Below are positions 51,372 through 59,182 of a stretch of DNA of 64,000 nt, piece by piece. The DNA is from CADCTB01 sp035494015 (GTDB lineage: Bacteria; Actinomycetota; Acidimicrobiia; Acidimicrobiales; AC-14): the NCBI GenBank assembly GCA_035494015.1, contig DATJHJ010000059.1, positions 1 to 64,000 of the forward strand, in the 5' to 3' direction. A model generated the notes under the pieces. That model made no database searches, was not told the origin of the DNA, and saw only the letters and a list, made by a program, of their open reading frames with translations. A program made the position numbers and the translations under genes. Position 1 is the first letter of the stretch; each line of letters starts with the position of its first letter.

Positions 51372-51733
51372 CGCATCGCGCTGACCACGTTGCCCTCGGT
51401 GTCGAGGAACTGGACGAGGGTGCCGACGGTCGGGATGTCGTAGCCCTCCAGCAGGACCGTCCCCCCGTTGGCGGTGACGGCGTCGCGCACCGACACCACG
51501 TCGTCGATCGCCACCGTGCACTCGAAGCCGCGCATACCCGTGCCGGTGAGCGGCTCGGCCCGCCCGTGCAACGCCCCCTCGATCCCGGGATCATCGGCCG
51601 TGCCGGTGTGGATGCGGAGGAACCCCGGCGGCCCCCAGGCCTCGAAGTGCCAGCCGAACACGGCCTCGTAGAACCGGCGGGCCCGGTCCACGTCATCGGC
51701 GGCGATGGCGAAGTGGACGACGTTGTTGGCCAC
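51287..51733 (-). CDS. VOC family protein (glyoxalase/bleomycin-resistance fold)
   Basis: 148 residues, two betaalphabetabetabeta modules: VHFAIAADDVDRARRFYEAVFGWHFEAW and CTVAIDDVVSVRDAVTANGGTVLLEGYDIPTVGTLVQFLDTEGNVVSAMRYL. Typical metal ligands (H at start, E near VSAM) are partly visible. Function unknown (dioxygenase, glyoxalase or binding protein). The C-terminal tail overlaps the ABC ATPase by 85 nt. On the minus strand TAGGGT (51740-51745) lies 6 nt before GTG 51733. Confidence 0.88.
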   Translation of the reverse strand: MANNVVHFAIAADDVDRARRFYEAVFGWHFEAWGPPGFLRIHTGTADDPGIEGALHGRAEPLTGTGMRGFECTVAIDDVVSVRDAVTANGGTVLLEGYDIPTVGTLVQFLDTEGNVVSAMRYLPREGAEARGGGDAPPAPEERAGAGA

Positions 51734-51739
51734 GCCAAG

Positions 51740-51745
51740 ACCCTA
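51740..51745 (-). promoter_or_regulatory. Leaderless -10 box (TAGGGT) of the VOC gene
   Basis: Minus-strand TAGGGT, 6 nt, then GTG 51733. Confidence 0.5.
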
Positions 51746-51845
51746 GGTGGGAGACTGCGGGTGCCGCAGCCGGGCGGTGGAGTGCCGGGAAGTCTGGTCG
51801 GCGAACCGATCCGTCGTTCGCTCCCCCGAGGAGGGTCACCCGTCC

Positions 51846-53006
51846 GTGCCCCGATCCGTGCTCCGCTTCCTGGCCGCCGAGGCGTCCGCCGGCATCGTCC
51901 TGCTCGCCGCCGCGGTGGTCGCCTTCGGGTGGGCGAACTCAGCTTGGGGCGGCTCGTACCGGTCCCTCTGGCACACGACGGTCGGCCCGGGTGGGGCGGC
52001 GCTCCCACCCGACCTCGGGCACTGGGTGAACGACGCGCTGATGGCCGTGTTCTTCTTCGTCGTCGGCCTGGAGGTGAAGCAGGAGCTGGTCCAGGGCCGC
52101 CTCCGGGACCGGCGAACAGCGGCGCTACCGGCCGTGGCCGCGCTGGGCGGGATGGTGGTGCCCGCCCTGCTCTTCACCGTGGTCAACCTGGGCGGGCCAG
52201 GGGCCCGGGGCTGGGGCATCCCGATGGCCACCGACATCGCCTTTGCCGTGGGGGTGGTCGTGGTCCTTGGGCCGGCGATCCCGCCGTCGCTGAAGCTGTT
52301 CCTGCTCACCCTGGCCGTCGTCGACGACATCGGCGCCATCGTGGTCATTGCCGCCTTCTACTCCAGCGGGGTGGACCTGGTGTACCTCGCCGTGGCCGCG
52401 GTGCTCGTGGGCGTGATCGTCGTCGCCAAGCGGGCCCGGGTGACCCGGCTGGCCCCCTATGCCGTCCTCGGCGCCGCCCTGTGGCTGGCGACGTACCGCT
52501 CGGGCGTCCACCCCACCATCGCCGGGGTGGTGCTCGGCCTTCTCACGCCGGCGCACGGCCAGGCATCGCCGGCCCAGCGGCTCGGCCACCGCCTCCAACC
52601 GTGGTCGAGCTTCTTCGTCCTTCCGCTGTTCGCCCTGGCCAACGCCGGAGTTGCGGTGCGGGCCGACGTCTTTGACGCACCGGGCGTGCCCGCGGTCGCC
52701 GCGGGCGTGGTCCTCGGCCTCGTCGTGGGCAAGGCGGTGGGCATCGCCGGTGCGGCCTGGCTCGCCACCCACACCGGCCTGGCCCGCCTGCCCGACGGGA
52801 CCACGTGGCCGATGATGGTCGCCGCGTCCGCCGTGGCCGGCATCGGGTTCACCGTGTCGCTGTTCATCGCCGAGCTGGCCTTCGCGCCGGGCCCCCTCCA
52901 GGAGGCGGCCCGGCTCGGGGTCCTCACCGCCTCGACCCTGGCCGCCGTCGTCGGCGGCGCGGCCCTGTCCCGCGCCTCACGCGCCGCTCACGGCCGCGGC
53001 CGCTGA
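51846..53006 (+). CDS. nhaA: Na+/H+ antiporter NhaA
   Basis: 386 residues, about 12 TM segments. Signature positions: HWVNDALMAVFFFVVGLEVKQELVQG, MATDIAFAVGVVVVLG (the double-Asp sodium site region), LAVVDDIGAIVVIAAFYSSG (DDIGA motif), GVHPTIAGVVLGLL, and SAVAGIGFTVSLFIAELAF. It exchanges cytosolic Na+ for H+. The start GTG 51846 (just before RSVLRFLAAEASAGIVL) is chosen over the earlier 51747 in-frame start, which would add a Cys/Arg-rich segment with no homology. Its end overlaps the opposite-strand channel gene by 30 nt. Confidence 0.94.
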   Translation: MPRSVLRFLAAEASAGIVLLAAAVVAFGWANSAWGGSYRSLWHTTVGPGGAALPPDLGHWVNDALMAVFFFVVGLEVKQELVQGRLRDRRTAALPAVAALGGMVVPALLFTVVNLGGPGARGWGIPMATDIAFAVGVVVVLGPAIPPSLKLFLLTLAVVDDIGAIVVIAAFYSSGVDLVYLAVAAVLVGVIVVAKRARVTRLAPYAVLGAALWLATYRSGVHPTIAGVVLGLLTPAHGQASPAQRLGHRLQPWSSFFVLPLFALANAGVAVRADVFDAPGVPAVAAGVVLGLVVGKAVGIAGAAWLATHTGLARLPDGTTWPMMVAASAVAGIGFTVSLFIAELAFAPGPLQEAARLGVLTASTLAAVVGGAALSRASRAAHGRGR

Positions 53007-54932
53007 CGTCGCCGCGGGCACCAGGGCTGGGTCGCCGTCCCGCCTGACGACGATGATCAACCGGTCATCGGCCGCCAAGTCGACGAGCTTCGACTTCGGC
53101 GGATCCAGGTGGATGGCCAGGGCCAGGTCCCGGGTGGCCGCCCTCCCGCCCGTCCGGTACCCGATGGCCAGGTGGCCTGCCCGCTGCGCAGCGGCGACGT
53201 ATGCCCCATACGGAACGTCCGGGGCGGGCGCGGCGTAGTCGGAGATGGGCCGCATGCACACCTCGGATCCCGTCGTCTCGAACAGGTCGTCGAACACGCT
53301 CTCGCGCTCGGGGACCTCGGCGATCTGGGCCAGCATCAGCGCGGTGATCCGCTCGCTCACGATGAAGTCCTCGGCCCCCGCCACCCGGGCCAGCTTCACG
53401 TCCCGGATGTCGAGCACCTCGGTGAGCACGCTCATCCCCCGGCTGATCGCCGGGTGGTCGTGGCGGAACTGGCGGAGTTGCAGGAGGGTCATGAGGGCGC
53501 GGGCGTCCGCTTCCTCGGCGGACAGGGCGTTGCGGTAGCAGAGCACGACCACCCGGTCGTAGTGCTCGGCCGCGCACAGCTCGGCGATCTGGTGGGGGAC
53601 CGAGTCGTACATCCTGCTCACCGATAGGCGCAGGCGGTCCAGGCCCCGTACCTGGATCTCGTCCTCGCCCACCAGGTGGGCGTCGACCAGCACCCGGATC
53701 GTCGATCCCGGCTCCACCCACTTGTCGAGCTCCGCCAGGACCTTGGGCGCCAACCGGTTCCACCCCACGAGCAGGAGGCGGGCCGGCTGGGCCGAGCTGG
53801 GCTCGCAGTTGGGCGGCGGCGCCTCGAAGCGGAGGGGCTCGGGCTTCACCTCGATCAGGGCCGGGTCCTCGGTCACCAGGACCAGGGCCTCGCGCTCGTC
53901 CAGGACGTGGTCGTCCGGCGGGTTCAGCTCGACCCTGCCGTCGACGTACTGGAGGCCGATGGGCGCGCCGTGTTCGAAGGCGAGGGCCAGGTCGCCGAAC
54001 GAACGCCCGACGAGCGCTGGGTCCTGGTGGAAGTACACGTCGACGTCGCCGAAGTCGAGGAGCTCCTGGAAAACGATACCGAGCCCGCTATGGCGGCAGG
54101 CCTGGGCGGTGACCCGGGCGATGAGGTCCGAGGAGGCGATGGCGATGGCATGGCCGTCGGACGCCTCGCGGAGCGCAGCCGCGTTCTCGGGCAGGGCGCA
54201 GTCGGCCACCACTCGCAGCGTCGAGAAGCGCTGGTCGTCCATCAGGGCCAGTACCGACCGGATGACCTGGGCGTCGCCGTCGACGTGGTTGTTGCCGAGC
54301 ACGATCACCGAGCGGGCTTCGTAGGGGTTCACCAGCGCCAGGTCTGCGGGGTTCGACGGGTCGCCGCTCCGGCACACGATGCGGGTATGGCCGGGGTGGC
54401 GGACCCGAGCCCGGATGTCGTCCTCCATCTCGATCTTGTCGTGGTCGGCGAGGACGACGACCACGCTCCTCGCCCGGCCCTTGTGGGCGAGCACCAGCTC
54501 CGAGATGACGGGGAACACCTTCTCGGACCACCCGAGGATCAGGACGTGCCCGTCCTCCAGCACTTCGCTGCGACCCTTGCGCAGCTCGGCCACCCGCCGT
54601 TCGATGCCGCTGGCGATCAGGCCGATCAGCGAGCTCCCGACCAGGATGCCGAACAGGACCACGAAGAGCGACTGGAGCCGCAGGGGCCACCCGACGTCGG
54701 ACTCCATGGCCGCGGGCTCGAGAGCCCGCATGAGGTTCTGCCATATGCCTTCGACGATGCCGACCTCGTGGCCGTGGACGGCGATCTCCAGGGCCGAGAG
54801 CAGGACGCCGGTGACCAGCACCACCGCCCCCGTGATCAGGCCCAGCCACAGGATCACCGCGACGGTGCCCCGAGCCAGGATGGTGTCGAACTTGTAGCGG
54901 ACGCGCCTTCGGAACGAACGGTGTGCGGACAT
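52977..54932 (-). CDS. CASTOR/POLLUX-type ion channel
   Basis: 651 residues. N-terminal TM segments (VAVILWLGLITGAVVLVTGVLLS and LRLQSLFVVLFGILVGSSLIGLIASGI) flank the pore region. The family signature RKGRSEVLEDGHVLILGWSEKVFPVISEL follows, then two RCK-like Rossmann domains (VVVLADHDKIEMEDDI..., PARLLLVGWNRLAPKVLAEL). This matches the CASTOR/POLLUX/SYM8 cation-channel family, known in plants for nuclear Ca2+/K+ signalling and also present in bacteria. ATG 54932. Convergent with nhaA by 30 nt, so both may handle cation balance. Confidence 0.9.
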   Translation of the reverse strand: MSAHRSFRRRVRYKFDTILARGTVAVILWLGLITGAVVLVTGVLLSALEIAVHGHEVGIVEGIWQNLMRALEPAAMESDVGWPLRLQSLFVVLFGILVGSSLIGLIASGIERRVAELRKGRSEVLEDGHVLILGWSEKVFPVISELVLAHKGRARSVVVVLADHDKIEMEDDIRARVRHPGHTRIVCRSGDPSNPADLALVNPYEARSVIVLGNNHVDGDAQVIRSVLALMDDQRFSTLRVVADCALPENAAALREASDGHAIAIASSDLIARVTAQACRHSGLGIVFQELLDFGDVDVYFHQDPALVGRSFGDLALAFEHGAPIGLQYVDGRVELNPPDDHVLDEREALVLVTEDPALIEVKPEPLRFEAPPPNCEPSSAQPARLLLVGWNRLAPKVLAELDKWVEPGSTIRVLVDAHLVGEDEIQVRGLDRLRLSVSRMYDSVPHQIAELCAAEHYDRVVVLCYRNALSAEEADARALMTLLQLRQFRHDHPAISRGMSVLTEVLDIRDVKLARVAGAEDFIVSERITALMLAQIAEVPERESVFDDLFETTGSEVCMRPISDYAAPAPDVPYGAYVAAAQRAGHLAIGYRTGGRAATRDLALAIHLDPPKSKLVDLAADDRLIIVVRRDGDPALVPAATSAAAAVSGA

Positions 54933-54993
54933 GGGTGTTTTCCCTCCTACTGAACGGATGCGGTGAACGGCGCGACCGGGCGCGCCTGAGGCG

Positions 54994-55383
54994 TCAGTTG
55001 CAGGAAGGAAGGGGTGGCGCTCGCAGGACGATGGCGTACCGTCGCCGGACGAGCGAGGAGGGCGGCCGCTGGCCTGCCCGCGTGCGGGACCACGCTGGGT
55101 TCTGCGCGAGGGCGAGGAGAGCGACGAGGGCCAGGGCGGCCGGGGCCCGGCGATGGTCGGGCCGGGCCCCGCTCACACCGAGGGCGCCGCCGGCCTGGCG
55201 GCGCATGGTCGCGGCGGGGGAGGCCGCGTCGTGGGCGCTGAGGGTCCCCGCCTTCGCCGCCCGCACGAGGACGGAGGTGGCCGCCCGCACACTCCCCGGC
55301 GCCGGCCCGGAACGGCCCCAGGCGGGGACCATCACGACGAGCACCGCCACCAGGGCGAGACGCCGAACGGTGGCCGACCTCAC
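54994..55383 (-). CDS. Small secreted or membrane hypothetical protein
   Basis: 129 residues. N-terminal signal-like segment RRLALVAVLVVMVPAWGRSGP, a disordered middle, and a second hydrophobic segment (APAALALVALLALAQNPAW). No family. Its reality is supported by TACGCT (minus strand, 55390-55395) 6 nt before GTG 55383, the same geometry as at confirmed genes. Composition is Ala/Arg-rich, so coding certainty is moderate. Confidence 0.55.
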   Translation of the reverse strand: MRSATVRRLALVAVLVVMVPAWGRSGPAPGSVRAATSVLVRAAKAGTLSAHDAASPAATMRRQAGGALGVSGARPDHRRAPAALALVALLALAQNPAWSRTRAGQRPPSSLVRRRYAIVLRAPPLPSCN

Positions 55384-55389
55384 CGACCC

Positions 55390-55395
55390 AGCGTA
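55390..55395 (-). promoter_or_regulatory. Leaderless -10 box (TACGCT) before GTG 55383
   Basis: Minus-strand TACGCT, 6 nt, then GTG 55383. Confidence 0.45.
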
Positions 55396-55427
55396 GCGTT
55401 GCCCCTCCAGAACGGTCGATACCCCTC

Positions 55428-56300
55428 CTACATGTTGGTGTCGTCCGCGGGAACGACCGCGGGGTCCGGCAGCGGTGCCGGGCGGGCAGCCCCGGCCCCC
55501 GTCGCCGGCGCGGGTCGGACCGGCTGGCCGACCGTATAGGAGGCCATCGACAGCGAGCCGTAGGCGTACCCGTCGACCAGGACGTCGGCCGTGCCGGCGG
55601 CGGCGGCCGCCACCCCGGCCAGGTAGAGCAGCGGGATGAAGTGGTCGGGCGTCGGGGCCGCCGAGGCGAAGTCCCGGTGGTGCTCCAGGCCGGCGAGCGC
55701 ATCGGGATCGCCCGCCAGCACCTCACGCGCCGCCTCGTCGAAGCGACGGGCCCAGTCGAAGCCGGTCTCCGCCATCCGCACGTCGATCCCTCCGAGGTTG
55801 TGGACCACGTTGCCGCTGGCGGCGATGAGCACGCCCCGCTCCCGCAGGGGGGCGAGGGCGGCGCCCAGCTCCAGGTGGTAGTCGAACGGCTTCATGGCGT
55901 TGACGGCCAGCTGCACGACCGGGATGTCGGCGTCGGGAAAGGCGTGGCGCAGCACCGACCAGGTTCCGTGGTCCAACCCCCAGGTGTCGCGGTCGAGCCC
56001 GACCCACGTCGGCTTCACCACATCGGCGACCGCCTCGGCCAGGTCGGGGTCGCCCGGGGCGGGATAGTCGACGGCGAACAGCTCGGCGGGGAAGCCGTAG
56101 AAGTCGTGGATGGTGCGCGGGAGGGGCATGGCCGTCACCGCGGTGGCGTTGATGTACCAATGGGCCGAGACCATGAGGATACCCCGGGGCGCCGGCACCG
56201 ACGCCCCGAACGACGCCCACGCCTGGGTGTAACGGTTGCGCTCGAGCGCGTTCATGGGGCTGCCGTGCCCGAAGAACACCGCGGGGAGGGGTTCGGTCAT
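55428..56300 (-). CDS. DODA-type extradiol ring-cleavage dioxygenase (YgiD-like)
   Basis: 290 residues. Family hallmarks: VFFGHGSPMNALERNRYTQAW (first metal His), SAHWYINATAVTAM (His and Trp), DYPAPGDPDLAEAV, GLDHGTWSVLRHAFPDADIPVVQLAVN, and ASGNVVHNLGGIDVR (His ligand). Members include plant DOPA 4,5-dioxygenase and bacterial YgiD. It cleaves catechol-type substrates with Zn or Fe. ATG 56300. The C-terminus is Pro/Ala-rich. Confidence 0.92.
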   Translation of the reverse strand: MTEPLPAVFFGHGSPMNALERNRYTQAWASFGASVPAPRGILMVSAHWYINATAVTAMPLPRTIHDFYGFPAELFAVDYPAPGDPDLAEAVADVVKPTWVGLDRDTWGLDHGTWSVLRHAFPDADIPVVQLAVNAMKPFDYHLELGAALAPLRERGVLIAASGNVVHNLGGIDVRMAETGFDWARRFDEAAREVLAGDPDALAGLEHHRDFASAAPTPDHFIPLLYLAGVAAAAAGTADVLVDGYAYGSLSMASYTVGQPVRPAPATGAGAARPAPLPDPAVVPADDTNM

Positions 56301-56323
56301 GCCGCCGTTCTACCCCCCCAGGA

Positions 56324-56680
56324 TCAGGTGACGGTGACCGTCCCCTTCATCACGTCCGGGTGGTACTCGCAGTGGAACGGATAGGTGCCCGGCTTGAGCG
56401 TGGCCTTGACCTTCACCGTCTTGCCGCCCTCGACATCCTTGTTCACCCCGGCGCCGCCCTCGATCGTCAGGTTGTGCTCGATGGACTTGTCGTTGTTCTT
56501 GACGACGAACGTGACGTCGCCGGACGGCACCCGGATGTCGGTGGTCGACCAGCTGATGTTGCTGGCGGTGAGGTCGAAGGAGTTGCCTCCCGAGGCGGTC
56601 GACGACGAGTCCGAGCCGCAGGCAACGAGCATCCCGGCGGCAGCGGCGACCAGCACAGCGGAGCGGAGCAGGGTCCTCAT
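56324..56680 (-). CDS. Cupredoxin (plastocyanin-like) lipoprotein
   Basis: 118 residues. Lipoprotein signal (SAVLVAAAAGMLVACGSD, Cys about 20). Cupredoxin core: FDLTASNISWSTTDIRVPSGDVTFVVKN, KSIEHNLTI (first His ligand), and the C-terminal GTYPFHCEYHPDVMKGTVTV with Cys, His and Met ligands of a type-1 copper site. Likely a surface electron carrier or copper-binding protein. ATG 56680 has GGGAGGC upstream; an in-frame ATG at 56737 is read from a poorly coding extension. Confidence 0.92.
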   Translation of the reverse strand: MRTLLRSAVLVAAAAGMLVACGSDSSSTASGGNSFDLTASNISWSTTDIRVPSGDVTFVVKNNDKSIEHNLTIEGGAGVNKDVEGGKTVKVKATLKPGTYPFHCEYHPDVMKGTVTVT

Positions 56681-56838
56681 CGGCGCCTCCCAGGCGAGTA
56701 GAGCCACAGCATGCCCCCGCGGCAGCCGTTCGGCCATTGGACTTTGGTCTTAGGACCTCATCGGTGGCGCGATGAGTATCTCTGGGGCCCGGCGTTACAC
56801 GTCGCAGGACGACCACGAAGACACATGGAGGCAACGGG

Positions 56839-57627
56839 ATGAGCAAGCTGCTGGCGGCCCGGACGGCGATCATCTACGGGGGCGGTGGGAGCCTCGGATC
56901 GGGCGTGGCCCGGACCTTCGCCCGGGAGGGAGCGGACGTCTTCCTGGCCGGGCGGACCCGGGGCACACTGGACGCGGTGGCCGACGAGATCAGGTCGGCG
57001 GGCGGCCGCGCCACTGTCGCCGTGGTCGACGCCCTCGACGAGCGGGCGGTCGACGAGCACGTGCAGGCCGTCGTCGCCCAGGCCGGCCGCCTCGACGTCT
57101 CGTTCAACCTGACCAGCCGGGGCGACGTGCAGGGCACGCCGCTGGTCGACATGGCCACCGAGGACGTGATGCGCGCCGTCGTGACCGGCCTGCAGAGCAG
57201 CTTCGTCACCGCTCGGGCGGCCGCACGACAGATGGCGGCGCAGGGCGGTGGGGTGATCCTCCATCTCAACAGCGCGTCGGGCGCGGGCGCCATGCCCGGC
57301 ATGGGCAGCACCGGCCCGGCCGACGCGGCCACCGAGGCCTTCATGCGCTACCTGGCCGCCGAGGTGGGGCGCCAGGGGGTCAGGGTCTGCGGGATCTGGA
57401 CCGCGGCAGTCACCGGAACCCTCACGCCGGAGAAGCTGGCCGCGGTGGGCGGGCCCAACGTGCCCGACCCTGCGACCGTCGAGAAAATGATCGGCGGGAT
57501 GGCCGCCCTCGGGCGGGCACCCCAGGTGGCCGACGTGGCCGAGACCGCCGCCTTCCTCGCCTCGGACCGCGCCGCCGGCCTGACCGGCACGATGGTGAAC
57601 GTCACCTGCGGCCTGGTGCTCCGTTGA
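56839..57627 (+). CDS. SDR family oxidoreductase lacking the YxxxK pair
   Basis: 262 residues, classical SDR fold: AIIYGGGGSLGSGVARTFAREGADVFLAGR (TGxxxGxG-type loop), DALDERAVDEHVQAVVAQAGRLDVSFNL, VILHLNSASGAGAMPG (catalytic-Ser region present). Then GMGSTGPADAATEAFMRYLAAEVGRQGVRV: where active SDRs have Y-x-x-x-K, this has T-x-x-x-D, so Tyr and Lys are absent. The protein may bind NAD(P)H without reduction, or use another mechanism. It heads a cluster with the VOC protein (29 nt downstream) and the sigma factor. Confidence 0.92.
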   Translation: MSKLLAARTAIIYGGGGSLGSGVARTFAREGADVFLAGRTRGTLDAVADEIRSAGGRATVAVVDALDERAVDEHVQAVVAQAGRLDVSFNLTSRGDVQGTPLVDMATEDVMRAVVTGLQSSFVTARAAARQMAAQGGGVILHLNSASGAGAMPGMGSTGPADAATEAFMRYLAAEVGRQGVRVCGIWTAAVTGTLTPEKLAAVGGPNVPDPATVEKMIGGMAALGRAPQVADVAETAAFLASDRAAGLTGTMVNVTCGLVLR

Positions 57628-57656
57628 CCACCGCCCACGACAAGGAGAACTCCGTC

Positions 57657-58082
57657 ATGGACTACAAGCTCGAGCTCCTGCTGCTCCCCGTCTCGGACGT
57701 GGACCTGGCCAAGGCCTTCTACATCGACAAGGCGGGCTTCACCCTCGATGTCGACCATCGGGCCGGCGACCACTTCCGCGTCGTCCAGCTGACCCCCCGG
57801 GGCTCCGCGTGCTCCATCTCCATCGGCATCGGGCTCACGGACGCGCCCCCCGGTTCGGTCCGCGGCACCCACCTGGTCGTCCGGGACATCGTGGCGGCGA
57901 GGGACGAACTGGTGGGCCGGGGTGTCGAGATCAGCGAGATCCGCCACCTCGAGCCGACTGGCTGGGTCCCCGGCCCGGACCCGGAGCGCAGCGACTACGG
58001 CTCGTTCGCCGACTTCGCCGACCCGGACGGCAACACGTGGGTCCTGCAGGAGGCTCACCACGACGGGCCGGGAGCCCCGTGA
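57657..58082 (+). CDS. VOC family protein upstream of an ECF sigma factor
   Basis: 141 residues. Glyoxalase-fold modules: YKLELLLLPVSDVDLAKAFYIDKAGFTLDVDH and HLVVRDIVAARDELVGRGVEISEIRHL, ending FADFADPDGNTWVLQEA (DPDGN motif with Glu). ATG 57657 with AAGGAG. It overlaps the sigma-factor start (GTGA), so the two are made together. VOC proteins next to ECF sigma factors are a common actinobacterial pairing, and may sense a small molecule. Confidence 0.9.
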   Translation: MDYKLELLLLPVSDVDLAKAFYIDKAGFTLDVDHRAGDHFRVVQLTPRGSACSISIGIGLTDAPPGSVRGTHLVVRDIVAARDELVGRGVEISEIRHLEPTGWVPGPDPERSDYGSFADFADPDGNTWVLQEAHHDGPGAP

Positions 58083-59032
58083 CAGACGAGGCCGCATTCG
58101 CCTCCAACGCCGAGCGGCACCGGCGGGAGCTGCACGTGCACTGCTACCGGATGCTGGCCTCGTTCGAAGAGGCGGAGGACGCAGTGCAGGAAACGCTGCT
58201 CCGGGCCTGGCGGAACCGCGAGAGCTTCGACGGCGGGGATCTCTTTCGCGCCTGGCTGTACCGCATCGCCACCAACGTCTGCCTCGACGCCCTGCGCCGC
58301 CGTTCCCGTCGCCCGGCCCCGCCGGCGGCCCCGTCGTTCGCCGAGGTCCCGTGGCTCCAGCCCTACCCCGACCGGCTACTGGACGAGCTGGCGGCGAGCG
58401 ACGACGAACCGGATGCGCTCGTCGTGAACCGGGAGACGATCGAGCTGGCCTTTCTCGCCGCACTGCAGGCCCTGCCCCCGCGGCAGCGGGCCGCCCTGAT
58501 CGCCCGCGACGTCCTGGGCTGGCCGGCCAGCGAAACCGCGTCCCTCCTCGAGACCAGCGTGGCCGCCACCAACAGCGCGCTGCAGCGGGCCCGGGCGACC
58601 CTGAAGGATTGCCTGCCGGCACGCCGGGCGGACTGGAAGGCGGGCGAGACGACGGCCGAGGAACGGGCGCTGCTCGAGCAGTTCATCGACGCCCACCAGC
58701 GGTGTGACGCCGCCGCCGCGCTGGCCGTGGCCGCTCACGACATTCGGGTCACCATGCCGCCGGCCCCCTACGTCTTCGACGGCCTCGACGCCCTGCGGCC
58801 GTTGCTGGAGCGGGCCTTCGGTCCGGACCGCGACGGGGAGTGGCGGCTCCTCCCCACCCACGCCAACCGCATGCCGGCCGCCGCCAGCTACCTCCTGCGC
58901 CCCGGCGATTCAGCGTTCCGCCCTTTCAAGCTCGACGTGCTGCGGGTGGTAAACGGCCAGATCGCGGAGATCACCACCTTCGGCTACGCCCTCTTCCCCT
59001 CGTTCGGCCTCCCGCCAAGCCTCCCCCGCTGA
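58079..59032 (+). CDS. ECF sigma factor with SnoaL-like C-terminal domain (SigX5/ECF56-like)
   Basis: 317 residues. Region 2: HCYRMLASFEEAEDAVQETLLRAWRNRESF, RAWLYRIATNVCLDALRRRSRRP. Region 4: ALQALPPRQRAALIARDVLGWPASETASLLETSVAATNSALQRARATL (HTH). The C-terminal ~110 residues form an NTF2/SnoaL-like domain (EQFIDAHQRCDAAAALAVAAHDIRVTMPP...). The TIGR02960/SigX5 layout usually senses its signal through this extra domain, with no anti-sigma factor needed. GTG 58079 overlaps the VOC stop. Confidence 0.92.
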   Translation: MTDEAAFASNAERHRRELHVHCYRMLASFEEAEDAVQETLLRAWRNRESFDGGDLFRAWLYRIATNVCLDALRRRSRRPAPPAAPSFAEVPWLQPYPDRLLDELAASDDEPDALVVNRETIELAFLAALQALPPRQRAALIARDVLGWPASETASLLETSVAATNSALQRARATLKDCLPARRADWKAGETTAEERALLEQFIDAHQRCDAAAALAVAAHDIRVTMPPAPYVFDGLDALRPLLERAFGPDRDGEWRLLPTHANRMPAAASYLLRPGDSAFRPFKLDVLRVVNGQIAEITTFGYALFPSFGLPPSLPR

Positions 59033-59182
59033 CGAAGCTTGCGCCGCGCTGCGAGCTCGATCCCGCACGCAGCACCGCCAGCCGCCTAGGTTTCCGCAGG
59101 AAAGGCACGGGCAATTTGGGGCCTCAAGTGACGGCTCGTTTCGGACGAAGCCCCAGGTTGAACCGATCTCCGGGAGCCCACA
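59033..59182 (+). promoter_or_regulatory. Leader of the large Ig-repeat protein
   Basis: 150 nt without a gene. TAGGTT near 59088 may be a -10 box, leaving ~85 nt of leader. That leader is rich in potential pairing: GGCACGGGCAA, GGACGAAGCCCC and AGGTTGAACC segments recall c-di-GMP-I riboswitch fragments but do not match the core. It ends with GGGAG before TTG 59183. Confidence 0.3.

Noticed and set aside
49418..52675. A 1085-codon plus-strand frame across the ABC operon
   Set aside because: Overlaps the permease, ATPase and NhaA genes in another frame and has a shadow-like Arg/Pro/His composition.
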